In this document: in pieces, positions 9,658 through 18,387 of the stretch
Layout of the letters: each line of letters opens with the position of its first letter
How positions within the stretch are numbered: the first letter of the stretch is position 1
Source of the DNA: Desulfobulbaceae bacterium BRH_c16a
Lineage (GTDB): Bacteria; Desulfobacterota; Desulfobulbia; Desulfobulbales; Desulfocapsaceae
Length of the DNA: 64,000 nt
Assembly: GCA_000961725.1 (NCBI GenBank)
Contig: LADS01000061.1
Coordinates: 186,001 to 250,000, forward strand
Reading direction: 5' to 3'
Position numbers and translations under genes: made by a program
The notes under the pieces: model-generated
Told to the model about the DNA's origin: nothing
The model's input: only the letters and a program-made list of their open reading frames with translations
Database searches by the model: none

Positions 9658-10977
9658 TTATTTTTCCTTATCCTGTGGCAACACCAGGTTGAGGAGCAAT
9701 CCCAAGATCCCGGCTAGACCTATTTTCTCGATAGCGAAGGAACCGGCGGTAAATTTCATCCCGCCGATACCGCAGACCAGAATCACCGCGACAATAATCA
9801 GATTCCTTGGCGTTGTAAGATCCTGGTTCGATTTAACCAGAGTGTTAATGCCAACGACGGTTATCATCCCGAACAGCAGGATCATTATGCCTCCCATTAC
9901 CGGAGCCGGTATGGTTGCCAAAAGGGCTCCGATTTTTCCGACAAAAGAGAGGAGAATAGCGACAAGTGCCGCCCAGGTCATGATTGCCGGGTTATACGCC
10001 TTGGTCAAGGCGACGGCGCCGCTGACTTCGGAGTACGTTGTATTGGGCGGGCCTCCGAGCATGGAAGCGACCGAGGTGGCGATGCCGTCGCCAAGCATGG
10101 TATTCTCAATACCGGGATCCTTCACATAGTCTTTTCCGGTAACCGAACCGATCGCAAGAATGTCGCCGAAATGTTCAATTGCCGGGGCAATCGCTATGGG
10201 TACGATGAACAGGATCGCCTCCCATTTCCATTCAGGCAGGACAAATACCGGCATTGCCAGCCATGCCTTTTCGGCAACAGGCGCAAAGGTAATGAGTGCT
10301 TTGCCGGTATAATTCTGCAGGACGCCCGGGTCGAAAGCAGCCTGGACCGAAGCGGTGTAACCGACGATATCGAGAACGAAAGATGTTGTATACCCGGCCA
10401 CGATGCCGCAGAGAATCGGCAGGAGTCTCAGCCATCCTTTTCCAATCAAGGCGACCAGAGCAGTGGTGACTAAAGAAACCCCGGCGACGATCATTGCCGT
10501 TTTTTCAGGAACGAGCCACGCCGAACCGTCACCTGTTCGGCCCATTGCCATATGCACAGCGACCGGGGCCAGCACCAGTCCGATAACCATGATAACCGGA
10601 CCGGTAACCACCGCCGGCAGATATCTGTGCAGAAATCCCGCACCGAAAAAGCGGATGGCAAGACTCAAGAGAATATACATGAAACCCGCCGCCGTCAGAC
10701 CACAGAGGGTGGCTGGAATTCCCCAGGTCTGCACACCATAAATAATAGGTGCAATAAATGCAAAGGAAGAGGCAAGGAATACCGGAACCTTGCCTTTGGT
10801 GATAACCTGAAAAAGCAGGGTGCCGATTCCGGCGGTAAAGAGGGCGACATTCGGATCGAGCCCGGTCAGAATGGGAACCAGGACCAGTGCGCCGAAGGCG
10901 ACAAAGAGCATCTGCGCACCCAGCAGACTGTCTCCCAGGCGAAACTGATAGTTAGAATTCGGTGTTACTTCGGACAT
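9658..10977 (-). CDS. uraA: Uracil permease (NCS2 / UraA family)
   Basis: A 439-residue polytopic membrane protein with about 14 hydrophobic segments. It has the NCS2 family features: an early GAQMLFVAFGALVLVPILTG-type stretch, a central AIEHFGDILAIG segment with the substrate-binding glutamate and histidine, and GGPPNTTYSEVSGA carrying the NTTY loop. It imports uracil by proton symport. GAGGAG precedes the ATG. It lies about 120 bases downstream of upp on the same strand, so the two probably form a uracil uptake and salvage operon, as in many bacteria. Confidence 0.93.
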   Translation of the reverse strand: MSEVTPNSNYQFRLGDSLLGAQMLFVAFGALVLVPILTGLDPNVALFTAGIGTLLFQVITKGKVPVFLASSFAFIAPIIYGVQTWGIPATLCGLTAAGFMYILLSLAIRFFGAGFLHRYLPAVVTGPVIMVIGLVLAPVAVHMAMGRTGDGSAWLVPEKTAMIVAGVSLVTTALVALIGKGWLRLLPILCGIVAGYTTSFVLDIVGYTASVQAAFDPGVLQNYTGKALITFAPVAEKAWLAMPVFVLPEWKWEAILFIVPIAIAPAIEHFGDILAIGSVTGKDYVKDPGIENTMLGDGIATSVASMLGGPPNTTYSEVSGAVALTKAYNPAIMTWAALVAILLSFVGKIGALLATIPAPVMGGIMILLFGMITVVGINTLVKSNQDLTTPRNLIIVAVILVCGIGGMKFTAGSFAIEKIGLAGILGLLLNLVLPQDKEK

Positions 10978-11095
10978 GCTGAAATCTCCTCGACGTATCT
11001 ATATATAAACTCATTTTTTCCAATCGATTGCAAACACAACTCTGCTGTTTTTGTGCTTTTTGCAAAAAAATCTACAGAGACGGCGGCGGTTTTCT

Positions 11096-11722
11096 TTATT
11101 TTGTTCCGAAGATTTTATCGCCGGCATCACCCAGACCCGGCAGGATGTATCCCATTTCATTTAATCCCTGGTCAACTGCAGCGACATAGATATCCACATC
11201 GGGATGGGCCTCGGTCACTCTCTTTATTCCCTCCGGTGCAGCCACCAGAAAGAGTCCTTTGACAGTTAAGCATCCGGCATTTTTCAAGGTTTCTATGGTA
11301 GCCAGCAGTGTACCGCCGGTTGCCAGCATCGGATCGAGAATCAGGGCAACCCGCTCCTTGATGTCATTGGCTGTCTTGACGTAATATTCCACCGGCTGAA
11401 GCGTTTCTTCATTTCGGTAATAGCCCACCACGCTGACTTTGGCGGAAGGAATAAGATCGATAACGCCGTTCATCATTCCCAGACCGGCCCGAAGAATGGG
11501 CACGATAGTTATCTTCTTGCCTTTCAGCTCATCTACCTCAACAGGTCCTGCCCATCCCTGGATGGTCTTTTTCTGGGTGGGCAGATCCTTTGCCGCTTCG
11601 TAAGTCAACAGGCGGGCAACCTCGGAAGAAAGATCACGAAAATCTTTTGTCGATATATCATGTCGGCGCATAAGACCGAGCTTGTGTTTGATGAGTGGAT
11701 GATCTGCGACATGGACAGCCAT
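11096..11722 (-). CDS. upp: Uracil phosphoribosyltransferase
   Basis: 208 residues from ATG at 11722, which has AGGAG eight bases upstream and gives the usual family length. The open frame continues 28 codons further without support. Key elements are the N-terminal HPLIKHKLGLMRR, a PILRAGLGM segment, the PRPP loop around LDPMLATGGTL, and the uracil-binding C-terminal GYILPGLGDAGD. It makes UMP from uracil and PRPP. The adjacent uraA supplies the uracil. Confidence 0.95.
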   Translation of the reverse strand: MAVHVADHPLIKHKLGLMRRHDISTKDFRDLSSEVARLLTYEAAKDLPTQKKTIQGWAGPVEVDELKGKKITIVPILRAGLGMMNGVIDLIPSAKVSVVGYYRNEETLQPVEYYVKTANDIKERVALILDPMLATGGTLLATIETLKNAGCLTVKGLFLVAAPEGIKRVTEAHPDVDIYVAAVDQGLNEMGYILPGLGDAGDKIFGTK

Positions 11723-12256
11723 AAGAGTCTCCTCAGGATGGTTAACGATGCATTTTTCCGGCAGTGTCACCGGATTATTTTCCTTATTTTCAGCAATTTG
11801 CTGCATTTCGTGGGCGTGTCGTCTTTCTCCACCCTGTTGAAAACGGTCTTCCCCCTGAAGTTTTCACGACTCCCTCTTTTAAAGAATATTGGCGAAAAAA
11901 GCTAGGGATTTCCCCTGGCTGAAACATGCTATTGGTCCTGGTCAGGACTGCTCAAAACTTCCACCTATTTATTATTATTTCAAAATGTTATCTTAACAAA
12001 ACAACACTGGAATCATTGAACGGAACCTGGTCCCGCGCCCCCTCCCGACATTTTCTGCGACCTTAAAAGAAGGAAATATCGGGAAACCCGTCCGATTTAT
12101 TCATTTTCATGATTTTTATCATAAGCAGTATTGATTTGAAGGCTTCCGGTATGTTATTATTAAATCGATGTTCATCTTGCGCATGTTCAGGAAGATTCTC
12201 TATTATGGCCATTGCTCAAGACTATCTCTATCGCCTTCAATCCAAAAGGAGAGATC
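11723..12256. other. Intergenic region between divergent upp and the CBS-domain gene
   Basis: About 530 bases with no convincing gene. It should hold the promoters of upp (leftward) and the CBS protein (rightward). A short TCCGG/CCGGA hairpin and a GCAGCAAATTGCTG palindrome lie in the presumed upp leader. I could not recognise a named riboswitch or a strong sigma-70 promoter. Confidence 0.4.
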
Positions 12257-12724
12257 ATGAAAGTCAAAGACATCATGGAACCGATAAAAAACTGGTTGAC
12301 CCCGGAAATGTCCGTGCGTGAAGCCATCCACGTCATGCAAAGGACCAAGCGCGGGCACGGTCTCTCCGTTAACGGCATCGTCGTGCTCGACGGCGCCATG
12401 AACCTCGTCGGCATTGTTTCAACCAAGGACATTCTGCGGATCATAATCCCCTCCCATGTTTTCTTTGAAGAGCGGCATTCCGATTTTTTGTGGGACTCGA
12501 TTCGCAAAGAAAAATCGGCAATAGCCGAGTCGACCAAAGTCAGCAAGATTATGACGGAGGATGTCCGGGTTATCTCCGCCGAAGAGAGCCTGCTGCGTTG
12601 TGCAGACATGCTGCTCACGGAACAGATCAGACGCTTGCCGGTAAAAAGAGATGACGGCAAGGTTGTCGGGGTTGTCTACCTGAGGGATGTTTATAATGCC
12701 CTGACCAGGCTCTTGCTCGATTAG
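12257..12724 (+). CDS. CBS-domain protein
   Basis: 155 residues from an ATG with AAAAGGAGAGATC upstream. It has two CBS motifs, the first starting at MKVKDIMEP and the second at KIMTEDVRVISAEESL. Tandem CBS domains form a Bateman module that usually binds adenosine nucleotides. There is no attached catalytic or DNA-binding domain, so it is probably a stand-alone regulatory module. Neighbours (upp, divergent; cupin, convergent) give no functional hint. Confidence 0.85.
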   Translation: MKVKDIMEPIKNWLTPEMSVREAIHVMQRTKRGHGLSVNGIVVLDGAMNLVGIVSTKDILRIIIPSHVFFEERHSDFLWDSIRKEKSAIAESTKVSKIMTEDVRVISAEESLLRCADMLLTEQIRRLPVKRDDGKVVGVVYLRDVYNALTRLLLD

Positions 12725-12807
12725 CCGGACCGACTTTTCCACACCCATTTCGGCTTATGTTGCAGCTTTGCCCGGGCAAATACTCGGCCGCCCATTTATG
12801 CAATGGT

Positions 12808-13143
12808 TTAATCGACGCTATCAGGCAGATATTCCTTGCGTAAAGGAGAAAACACCTCGAGAGCAACCGAATCCTCGGCGATCTCGGCACCATGTCTCAC
12901 TCCGCTGCCAATGCACCAGCTGTCGCCGGGAGACACATCGTATACAACCTCGCCGATTGTCAATTTCATCCGCCCGCTCACCAGATAACCGGTCTGCTCG
13001 TGGGGGTGGTCATGCACAGGGAGAATGGCGCCCCGGTGCATCCTGAACTCAACCATCAAGGTCTTCTCGCCATAAACCAGTGTCTTTTGCCCGAGTCCTT
13101 CCAAGGCATGCCTGTACCCGATTTCACTCTGCTTCCCGAACAC
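12808..13143 (-). CDS. Small cupin-fold protein
   Basis: 111 residues forming a single cupin_2 barrel. The metal-binding motif 1 reads PVHDHPHEQTGYLVSGRM (two His, then Gln in place of the usual Glu-rich spacing) and motif 2 reads PGDSWCIGSGVRHG. The start appears to be GTG at 13143, with GAGGTGA just upstream. Function is unknown; such proteins may be small dioxygenases, isomerases or sensors. It is convergent with the CBS gene. Confidence 0.75.
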   Translation of the reverse strand: MFGKQSEIGYRHALEGLGQKTLVYGEKTLMVEFRMHRGAILPVHDHPHEQTGYLVSGRMKLTIGEVVYDVSPGDSWCIGSGVRHGAEIAEDSVALEVFSPLRKEYLPDSVD

Positions 13144-13335
13144 TTCTCACCTCATCCTTTTCAAGGCATAATCGCCAATCTCCGACAGATAACGCATCTT
13201 GTACTCCCGAGGGGTATTCGCGGCAATCAGAAACAGTCACATCACGCGAAAAGTGAAGATCAGGCTTATTCGGCGATACAAGAGAAGGCGGATTTTTCAG
13301 AATACCCCGAAAAGAAAAACTTGCGTGATACGGAG

Positions 13336-13464
13336 TTACAGGATAGCATTTCCTGTAACCGTTCACCAGCACCCCATTTTCGTCCGATCAGGCCACCTCA
13401 CATAGCCAACTATAGCTCGGCGACCTGCTTGAACGAACCTGAAGCACTGGATGAACGGTTACAG
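13336..13464. repeat. Nested inverted repeats
   Basis: TTACAGGA...TCCTGTAA forms a perfect 8-bp palindromic arm at 13336-13358. Its right arm extends into CTGTAACCGTTCA (13353-13365), whose exact reverse complement TGAACGGTTACAG is at 13452-13464. Together they could fold as alternative hairpins or mark the ends of a ~110-base element. Confidence 0.6.
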
Positions 13465-13470
13465 ATCCGG

Positions 13471-13515
13471 GTTATGCAGTCTTTTGATGTGTTCCGGTGA
13501 ACGATTACCATTTCC
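13471..13515 (+). pseudogene. Duplicated fragment of the SnoaL-like gene
   Basis: This 45-base stretch matches 18643-18687 at 43 positions (mismatches at 13497 and 13509 only) and encodes the same VMQSFDVFR residues before a stop. The flanks do not match, so it is an isolated gene fragment copied in the same orientation about 5.2 kb away. Confidence 0.7.
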
Positions 13516-13617
13516 TGTAACTTCTCTTTCTCATAATCTCCCATTTTTCATTGTGCCCTCACTCTCAGGAACTGCCGGCTGCAAGCACGGATCGTTCCCC
13601 GAAAATCTTTCATTTCA

Positions 13618-15168
13618 ATGGCCGGGAAAGCCGCACGATACAGTATGAAAACCGGTTTATCCGTCAGTAGACCAATCCGCCTCAAAATATTTGCCGTCAG
13701 CTTGTTGCCGATTATCGCCTTGGTGATGGTGGCGATAATCAACTCCCGGCACCTCAATGCATTGGGCCAAAGTGCCGAACGTATCATGTCGCGCAATTAC
13801 TCCAGCATCAAGGCGGCCGAACAGGCGCGCCAGGTGCTGGAAGAAAATCGTAACCAGGTGCTGGCCTTCATGTTCAGGAAAGAATCGGGAGCACTCGCCA
13901 ATCTGGAGCTGGATAAACTGGCCGGAGCACTGGCGATCTGCCGGGCTCACGTCGCCGAAAGCGGTGAAAATCTCATTGTCGATGCACTCTCGGAAAATTA
14001 CCGGCGCTACAGCGACATCATCGCCTCCATGAGCCGGTCGGTCGGGCTCTTTCCGACCGAGGATTTCATGATTCTGACGTCCAACCTCATGGACAGCATC
14101 AATGATCTGGTGGAAGTCAACGAACGCGGTATGGAGCGAGCCGAACAGGAGACCAGAATGCTTGCTGCGCGCGCCCAACGTCATTCGCTGCTCTTTCTTC
14201 TTGCCACTATCGTCCTGATCATCCTCTTAAGCTATGGCCTGTCGTTCCGCGTGGCACAGCCGATCAGGCAGCTTGCGCTGCGTTTGGCAGCGAGCCGCCA
14301 GGGCGGAGACAGGTACCCCTACCTGCCGGTGCGCAGCGATGATGAAATAGGTCTTCTTACCGATGAATTCAACCGTCTCTTCAAAAGCCTCGCCGATTAT
14401 GATCAGCACAACGCGGCTATTCTGGCAGCCGAGAAACTGAAAGTCCGGCATGCCGAGAAGGCTAAATCCCGTTTTATTGCCGACCTGTCGCATCAATTGA
14501 AAACCCCCATGACTTCCCTGGCCATGAGCGTCAACCTGCTCCATGAAAAGAGGCATAAACTCAGTAGCGAGCACGTGGCCGTCCTCCTGGAAACAGCCAA
14601 AGAAGACTGCGGCCGCATGGCCAGCCTGCTCAATGAACTGCTGGACATAACCCGGCTCGAGGCCATGATTAAACCGGCCGTGCGAGAAAAACTGGATGTG
14701 CTTGACCTGCTCCACGAGTGCTTGAAACCGCTGCAGAAGCTTGCCGAAGAAACAGGCGTCCGCCTGGTCCTTGACGCCAGACCCGATCTCCCGCATATCC
14801 AACTGGAATCCCGTCGTTTTTCCTGGGTTTTGACCAATCTGGTCGGCAATGCCCTGCGCTATACCGACAGAGGCGGATTGATTGCCGTTACGGTCGAGCG
14901 GCGGCAGGGATTCTTTTATTTTCAATGCAGCGACGACGGTTGCGGCATAGATCCGCAAAACCTGCCTCACATCTTCGAGCGCTATACCCAGTTTTCCGAA
15001 CGGGCGAAATCAGGGACAATCGGGCTGGGCCTGGCTATCGTCAAAGAGATCATCGAGCAGCACGGCGGTGACATTATCGCCGAAAGCCTACCCGGCCAAG
15101 GCACCACCTTCACATTTTGGATCCCGGAACATCTGGAGGAATTCGATGCAAAGAGCTCTACTGATTGA
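13618..15168 (+). CDS. KinB-like membrane sensor histidine kinase
   Basis: Up to 516 residues; the ATG at 13645 is an equally possible start, and neither has a good Shine-Dalgarno. There is an N-terminal membrane helix (LKIFAVSLLPIIALVMVAI), then a helical periplasmic domain resembling the KinB sensor (RNYSSIKAAEQARQVLEENR), a second helix near residue 190 and HAMP. The H-box DLSHQLKTPMT carries the phospho-accepting His. The ATPase N, G1 and G2 boxes are intact (LVGNALRYTD, DDGCGID, GTIGLGLAIVKEI). It overlaps the downstream response-regulator start by 23 bases, so the two are co-translated partners. Homology to Pseudomonas KinB is inferred; the signal is unknown. Confidence 0.85.
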   Translation: MAGKAARYSMKTGLSVSRPIRLKIFAVSLLPIIALVMVAIINSRHLNALGQSAERIMSRNYSSIKAAEQARQVLEENRNQVLAFMFRKESGALANLELDKLAGALAICRAHVAESGENLIVDALSENYRRYSDIIASMSRSVGLFPTEDFMILTSNLMDSINDLVEVNERGMERAEQETRMLAARAQRHSLLFLLATIVLIILLSYGLSFRVAQPIRQLALRLAASRQGGDRYPYLPVRSDDEIGLLTDEFNRLFKSLADYDQHNAAILAAEKLKVRHAEKAKSRFIADLSHQLKTPMTSLAMSVNLLHEKRHKLSSEHVAVLLETAKEDCGRMASLLNELLDITRLEAMIKPAVREKLDVLDLLHECLKPLQKLAEETGVRLVLDARPDLPHIQLESRRFSWVLTNLVGNALRYTDRGGLIAVTVERRQGFFYFQCSDDGCGIDPQNLPHIFERYTQFSERAKSGTIGLGLAIVKEIIEQHGGDIIAESLPGQGTTFTFWIPEHLEEFDAKSSTD

Positions 15169-16471
15169 CGATGACCGCAATATCGTCCAGACACTTGAAA
15201 TATATCTCGAAGAAAAAGGGTTTGCAGTCGCTTCGGCCGGTTCGGCCAGGGAAGGTATAGTTCGTTTTCAGGATTATCGGCCCGATCTGGTCCTCCTTGA
15301 CCTGCGACTCCCCGATCAGGATGGCCTTGAAGTCCTGCGTGAGATTGTGGCGAGCGGCATACCCACCCAGGTAATCATCATCACCGCCCATGCCGCGATA
15401 GAGACAGCCGTCAGCGCCGTCAAAATGGGTGCCTTCGATTATCTGCCTAAACCATTCGTGCCCAGTCAGCTCGACCTGCTGCTCGAAAAAATCGGGCAAT
15501 TCAAGGCGCTGAAAAAAGAAATCGCGCGATTAAAAGGTATTTTCCAGGAAGGGGATCTCCTGACATCCAGCCGCCGCATGCGACAGGTGCTGACCACAGC
15601 CCGGCAGGCCGCAGAGTCCAATGCCATTGTTCTGATCTGCGGCGAAAGCGGCACCGGCAAGGGTTTGCTCGCGCGTCTTATGCATAAATGGAGCCAGCGT
15701 GCGCGGGGACCTTTTATCACTGTGGATTGTGCAGGCTTGCAGGAAAACCTGCTGGAAAGCGATCTTTTCGGCCATATCAAAGGAGCTTTTACCGGAGCCG
15801 TGCGGGACAAAATAGGCAAACTGAGCCTGGCCGAAAAAGGCACCCTGTTTCTCGATGAGGTCTCCGAGATCCCCCCGCTTGTACAGGGCAAGCTGCTTCG
15901 GTTCTTACAGCAACGCGAATACGAGCGAGTGGGCGATACCCATACCTTCACTGTGGATGCCCGGGTAATTGCCGCCTCCAACAAGGATCTGGAGGAGCTG
16001 GTACGCGATGGAATCTTCCGTCAGGACCTCTATTTTCGGCTGAAAGTTGTCGAGATTTTCCTCCCGCCGCTGCGTGAGCGTCCCGAAGATATTCCATTAC
16101 TGGTCGAACATTACATGCTCCGCTACGCTCAGCTCAACACCAAGCAGGTAAAAGGAATTGAGGAGGCAACCGTGCAGCATATGCAGAGCTACCCGTGGCC
16201 AGGAAATGTACGCGAGCTTGTAAACGCCATTGAGCGGGCTTTAATCCTCTCACCCCATCCCAGATTGCGAGTCCGCGATCTTCCGCCGCATATTGCCAAT
16301 TACCGGCAAACCCCGGCGAACGAAGTCTGCCTGGCAAGTATTGCCGAAATGGAAAAGAGGCACATTCAAGAGGTCGTTTTGCGCACCCACTCCCTGGAAG
16401 AAGCTGCGCGGGTATTAGGCATAAATGCCGCGACGCTGTGGCGCAAACGCAAGCAGTACCACCTGGATTAA
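15146..16471 (+). CDS. AlgB/NtrC-type sigma-54-dependent response regulator
   Basis: 441 residues from an ATG preceded by GGAGGA. The receiver domain (residues 1-120) has DDD, the phospho-acceptor Asp in VLLDLRLPD and a KPF lysine. The AAA+ domain has Walker A GESGTGKG, the sigma-54 contact loop GAFTGA, and Walker B LFLDEVSEI. A C-terminal Fis-type helix-turn-helix reads EEAARVLGINAATLWRKRKQY. It should activate sigma-54 promoters when phosphorylated by the upstream kinase. Pairing of a KinB-type kinase with an AlgB-type regulator matches the Pseudomonas alginate and virulence pair, though the order is reversed here. The targets cannot be read from the sequence. Confidence 0.92.
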   Translation: MQRALLIDDDRNIVQTLEIYLEEKGFAVASAGSAREGIVRFQDYRPDLVLLDLRLPDQDGLEVLREIVASGIPTQVIIITAHAAIETAVSAVKMGAFDYLPKPFVPSQLDLLLEKIGQFKALKKEIARLKGIFQEGDLLTSSRRMRQVLTTARQAAESNAIVLICGESGTGKGLLARLMHKWSQRARGPFITVDCAGLQENLLESDLFGHIKGAFTGAVRDKIGKLSLAEKGTLFLDEVSEIPPLVQGKLLRFLQQREYERVGDTHTFTVDARVIAASNKDLEELVRDGIFRQDLYFRLKVVEIFLPPLRERPEDIPLLVEHYMLRYAQLNTKQVKGIEEATVQHMQSYPWPGNVRELVNAIERALILSPHPRLRVRDLPPHIANYRQTPANEVCLASIAEMEKRHIQEVVLRTHSLEEAARVLGINAATLWRKRKQYHLD

Positions 16472-16504
16472 AGGTCGTGCAATCTGCACGACCTTTACTT
16501 TTTT
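16470..16504 (+). terminator. Rho-independent terminator after the two-component operon
   Basis: A 12-bp perfect stem AAAGGTCGTGCA / TGCACGACCTTT with a 3-base loop overlaps the stop codon end of the response regulator and runs into ACTTTTTT. A textbook intrinsic terminator. Confidence 0.9.
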
Positions 16505-16526
16505 GAGTCGCGGTCAAAAGGGATCG

Positions 16527-16925
16527 TCACGCTCCTTGCCCTATTGAATTGTCCGAAACATCAGACCTCTCCGTTCTTTGACGCTCATCCTCCATTTTTT
16601 CAGCAGCAGAGCATAAAGCATCGTATGCCGCTGCTCGCTTTGGAATGCGCATCATCAAAAGGATGACCACACCGGCCGCTAATATTGAAAACGCGACCGT
16701 GGTGTCGAAGGAGGTGAGCGAATCACCATTTACCCACATCGCCTCCCCTATGAGCATCGGCCCCATGACCATCCCGCCAATGGAGAGGGGGATGATAAAT
16801 GATCCCATGATTATCTCACTTGTCCATTTAGGCTTTCCGGGATTTCGGGAGCCAAGATAGCAGATGGCGATAATGATGAATCCGGCAACGGTTAAAATTG
16901 ATCCGATAATAAGTCTGGTACCCAT
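16527..16925 (-). CDS. Small membrane protein of unknown function
   Basis: 132 residues with three likely membrane helices (residues 4-24, about 38-62 and 76-95) and a charged cytoplasmic tail rich in Glu and Arg. It is preceded by GAGG at a plausible distance from the ATG. I do not recognise a family. It lies convergent to the two-component operon, whose terminator is 22 bases away. It could be a spurious frame, but the strongly hydrophobic N-terminal pattern and the Shine-Dalgarno favour a real gene. Confidence 0.55.
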   Translation of the reverse strand: MGTRLIIGSILTVAGFIIIAICYLGSRNPGKPKWTSEIIMGSFIIPLSIGGMVMGPMLIGEAMWVNGDSLTSFDTTVAFSILAAGVVILLMMRIPKRAAAYDALCSAAEKMEDERQRTERSDVSDNSIGQGA

Positions 16926-17269
16926 GTGGCAACCTCATAAGAAGGGGAAAACACTCCCCGTTTGTTCACCGAAAGGATCGGCGGTCCCGGCTGTCCCCTT
17001 GCATCGGCACTATCTCGGTGCGATGCGGGGATATTCAGCCTGTCATGCGAAACTGATCCTTCACACTGCAAGGCCGGGACCGCCTGGACAACCAACTCAT
17101 TATCAGTAAAATTCCAAAGACATACGATGACAGGGAAGAATGAGCAAGAGAGGATGGAATTGCATTTTTCAATGCAAAGAGCAAATACAGGATTGCATTT
17201 TTCACGAAGACGTATAATGGAATCTGCAGTGTCGGCACTCACCACCTCATCCTCTTCTGCCGGAGACCT
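16926..17269. other. Intergenic region with strong secondary structure
   Basis: About 340 bases without a gene. A 12-base inverted repeat GGCGGTCCCGGC (16980-16991) pairs with 17073-17084 and encloses a GC-rich hairpin at 16995-17030. The motif ATTGCATTTTTCA occurs at 17159 and 17192, and the second copy starts the direct repeat described separately. Confidence 0.5.
17192..17225 (+). repeat. Left copy of a direct repeat bounding the glxA module
   Basis: Begins with 16 bases (ATTGCATTTTTCACGA) identical to 19284-19299. The match then continues with a short gap through ATAATGG, ATCT and CAGT. The two copies lie in the same orientation 2.1 kb apart, outside the three genes glxA-like, SnoaL-like and isochorismatase-like. 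Confidence 0.65.
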
Positions 17270-18238
17270 TTATACAAGACAGGAAAACTTTTTACGGTAA
17301 GCGGTCGGTGAAAGCCCTGTGTGTTTTTTAAAGAGCTTCCTAAAAGAGCTGATATCCTCATAGCCTACATGCAGAGTGACTTCTTCAATGGTCTCCGACG
17401 TTGTCTCCAGAAATTTCCTGGCCGCCTCAATGCGCAGCTGCTGCAGATAAAGAAGAGGAGTGTCGCCCGTGACCTTTTTGAATCGCCGCATAAAAGTACG
17501 TTCGCCAAGACCCGCTTTCGCGGCTAATTCCCGGTTGGTGACCGATTCGAAAGAATTGGCCTCAAGCCATTCCTGCATTACAAGAATTTCCAGGTCACCG
17601 TGGTTTTTGTTGAAACTCCCGGTTTGATAGGGAGTTTGCAAACGCCTTGCCGGATCGATGAGCAGCATTTTCGACAATGCAGCGGCAAGCTCCTGCGAGC
17701 CAAATCGACCGGTAAGGTACAGTGACAGATCCAGATAAGCAGAGACACCGCCGGCGGTAATGCAGTCCCCCTCGTCTATCAGCATTTTTTCCCGTTTCAG
17801 CAGGATATCGGGAAAACATTCGGCAAAACTGTCCGCAAGGTTCCAGTGGGTAGTGGCCTTGCGGCCTTTGAGCCGGCCGGTCTGGGCAATAAGAAAAGCG
17901 CCGGCACAGACCGAACAGAGACAGGCGCCCTTTTCGCCTTGCCGGGCAAGCCAGCCGATTATTTCCTCGTCTGCAAGAAGGGGTTCCAGATCACCAAAAA
18001 TCACCGGTACATAGACAATGTCATACACGACATCTTCGTTGAGAAAACGTTCAGCCTGTATTTTCGTTCCATTAAAGGCGGTGATGATTCTGTGGGCGGG
18101 AGCCACCACGGTCGGTTGGAATAAAGGTTCCCCTGCTCCCCCCGGACCCAGAGAGGAAGCCACCGAAAAGCAATCAAACGGCCCGGTAATACTCGAATAC
18201 ATGCAATTCTGCACGGCAAGCAAGGCGACGGTATACAT
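17270..18238 (-). CDS. GlxA-type AraC-family transcriptional regulator
   Basis: 322 residues. The N-terminal ~190 residues form a DJ-1/PfpI-like amidotransferase fold with the conserved cysteine in ACLCSVCAGAFLIAQTG. The C-terminal ~100 residues are an AraC double helix-turn-helix (ELAAKAGLGERTFMRRFKKVTG and the final HVGYEDISSFRKLFKKHTG). GlxA/FtrA-family proteins use the first domain to sense a ligand and the second to bind DNA. GGGAG precedes the ATG. It is divergent from the SnoaL-like and isochorismatase-like genes, which are its probable targets by the usual logic of divergent regulators. Confidence 0.9.
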   Translation of the reverse strand: MYTVALLAVQNCMYSSITGPFDCFSVASSLGPGGAGEPLFQPTVVAPAHRIITAFNGTKIQAERFLNEDVVYDIVYVPVIFGDLEPLLADEEIIGWLARQGEKGACLCSVCAGAFLIAQTGRLKGRKATTHWNLADSFAECFPDILLKREKMLIDEGDCITAGGVSAYLDLSLYLTGRFGSQELAAALSKMLLIDPARRLQTPYQTGSFNKNHGDLEILVMQEWLEANSFESVTNRELAAKAGLGERTFMRRFKKVTGDTPLLYLQQLRIEAARKFLETTSETIEEVTLHVGYEDISSFRKLFKKHTGLSPTAYRKKFSCLV

Positions 18239-18387
18239 AGCAGCTCCCTTCCAAAAACCATATTGTCCAATATCGCCCTCTTTTTGTCAATACCGACACT
18301 TTGCAGATTCGCCTGATCTGCTACGATAGGGTCGTCAGCTGCGGCAACATCTAACCGAGTTCAACCATCTTTTTAATTGGAGTAAAA

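Larger units (their letters stand above)
13144..13617. other. Gene-poor region with inverted repeats and a duplicated gene fragment
   Basis: About 470 bases without a convincing gene. It contains a palindrome at 13336-13358 (TTACAGGA / TCCTGTAA), a 13-base inverted repeat between 13353-13365 and 13452-13464, and a 45-base segment (13471-13515) nearly identical to the 3' part of the SnoaL-like gene at 18.6 kb. It looks like a rearranged or insertion-scarred stretch. Confidence 0.55.

Noticed and set aside
12892..13500. Plus-strand 202-residue ORF over the cupin gene and the gap
   Set aside because: Mostly antisense to the cupin gene. Its C-terminus is only the duplicated SnoaL fragment. No protein family seen.
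17155..17225. Sigma-70 promoter from TTGCAT and TATAAT
   Set aside because: The spacer is only 14 bases, and the same motif lies in a repeat; not convincing as a promoter.
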